Assembly: GCA_945871915.1 (NCBI GenBank)
Contig: CAMBXO010000011.1
Span: 32,034 to 96,033, forward strand
Origin: Singulisphaera sp. GP187
GTDB taxonomy: Bacteria > Planctomycetota > Phycisphaerae > Phycisphaerales > SM1A02
Direction of reading: 5' to 3'
Length of the DNA stretch: 64,000 bases
In this document: positions 63,865-64,000 of the stretch, piece after piece
How the letters are laid out: each line of letters begins with the position of its first letter
Numbering within the stretch: position 1 is the first letter of the stretch
Program-made: the position numbers and the translations under genes
Notes under the pieces: model-generated
Databases searched by the model: none
What the model was told of the DNA's origin: nothing
The model's input: only the letters and a program-made list of their open reading frames with translations

Positions 63865-64000
63865 GGTCGCACGGCTTGATCTCATCGGATCCGCCGTCCG
63901 CGACGACTTCGATCCAAGCACCAGCGACATCGACCTGCTGGTGGAGTTCCTGCCCGGGGCGCAGGTTTCCGCGCTGGATTTCGTTGAGTTGTCGGATGCG
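63839..64000 (+). CDS. Second MNT-type nucleotidyltransferase (partial; possibly frameshifted)
   Basis: The frame ending the window encodes LCAGCGVARLDLIGSAVRDD, followed by a SDIDLLVEF segment: a minimal nucleotidyltransferase with GS and DxD present. An in-frame start can be GTG at 63839, but the family usually has about 15 more residues. These exist in another frame, from the ATG at 63795 (MVILGPKIIEQVSELC). Removing one copy of an 11-bp duplication joins them into one normal reading frame. So it is either a broken gene or one that now starts at 63839. The 3' end, and any HepT partner, lie outside the window. Confidence 0.6.
   Translation, partial: MRELCAGCGVARLDLIGSAVRDDFDPSTSDIDLLVEFLPGAQVSALDFVELSDA

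Overview
The window is chromosomal bacterial DNA, densely coding and without rRNA, tRNA, insertion sequences or CRISPR arrays that I can see. It most resembles a planctomycete of the Phycisphaerae. The reasons are a secreted zinc carboxypeptidase ending in an EF-hand/dockerin-like tail of the 'DLDGDG...GADIALLLLDFG' type that is common in that class, a B12-dependent class II ribonucleotide reductase, an EF-P with a 'PGNLRAF' loop, many DUF1573/META/Dabb/ChaN envelope proteins, and a mixed complement of PTS enzyme I and lipoproteins. The assignment is inference from gene content; no marker gene such as 16S is present.

Layout. 1-8574 (minus): ptsI, then rne, dxr, an enlarged RseP-type site-2 protease with about four PDZ segments, and the first part of an SDR. 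8729-10349 (plus): ahcY behind a clear promoter and two perfect leader hairpins. 10416-13673 (minus): thiolase, ChaN-like lipoprotein, NAD-epimerase. 13729-18276 (plus): class I fructose-1,6-bisphosphatase and a tricorn-like protease. 18291-25722 (minus): MmgE/PrpD protein, a B12-binding/MeaB-GTPase fusion, a membrane protein, and nrdJ with an attenuator-like leader. 26331-28553 (plus): PcrA/UvrD helicase. 28559-34081 (minus): hutI, map, serA and an S9 prolyl oligopeptidase, an amino-acid/peptide group. 34119-35057 (plus): sixA and a STAS protein. 35039-41347: lipoprotein, carboxypeptidase, efp, DUF1573 lipoprotein-like protein and fabI. 40382-45000 (minus) is a compact five-gene operon: a GluR0-like glutamate-receptor/K+ channel, BtpA-family protein, class IV aminotransferase, coaX and a truncated MnmE-like GTPase. 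45051-53107 (plus): SDR, gapA, TerC, old yellow enzyme, Dabb lipoprotein, fumC, META lipoprotein and a DASS anion transporter. 53079-54467 (minus): AmpG. 54518-61352 (plus): methyltransferase, glycosyltransferase, GAF-GGDEF-EAL protein, tdk, nupC, and a class III adenylate cyclase fused to PilZ. 61376-62848: S1/P1 nuclease and a DUF1801/YdeI-like protein. 62934-64000 is GC-rich and accessory: a HepT/MntA toxin-antitoxin pair and a second nucleotidyltransferase gene disrupted by an 11-bp tandem duplication.

How it fits together. Most of the window is housekeeping: isoprenoids (dxr), RNA decay (rne), methyl cycle (ahcY), gluconeogenesis/glycolysis (fbp, gapA), dNTPs (nrdJ, tdk, nupC), serine (serA), fatty acids (fabI), translation (efp, map). 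The less ordinary parts are signalling and regulation: the ligand-gated channel operon, the paired c-di-GMP enzyme and cAMP-cyclase/PilZ receptor, the split IcmF-like B12/GTPase protein, and terminator-like hairpins placed in the leaders of nrdJ and efp. I did not find a single clearly new multi-gene defence or biosynthetic system; the channel operon is the best candidate for an undescribed functional unit.
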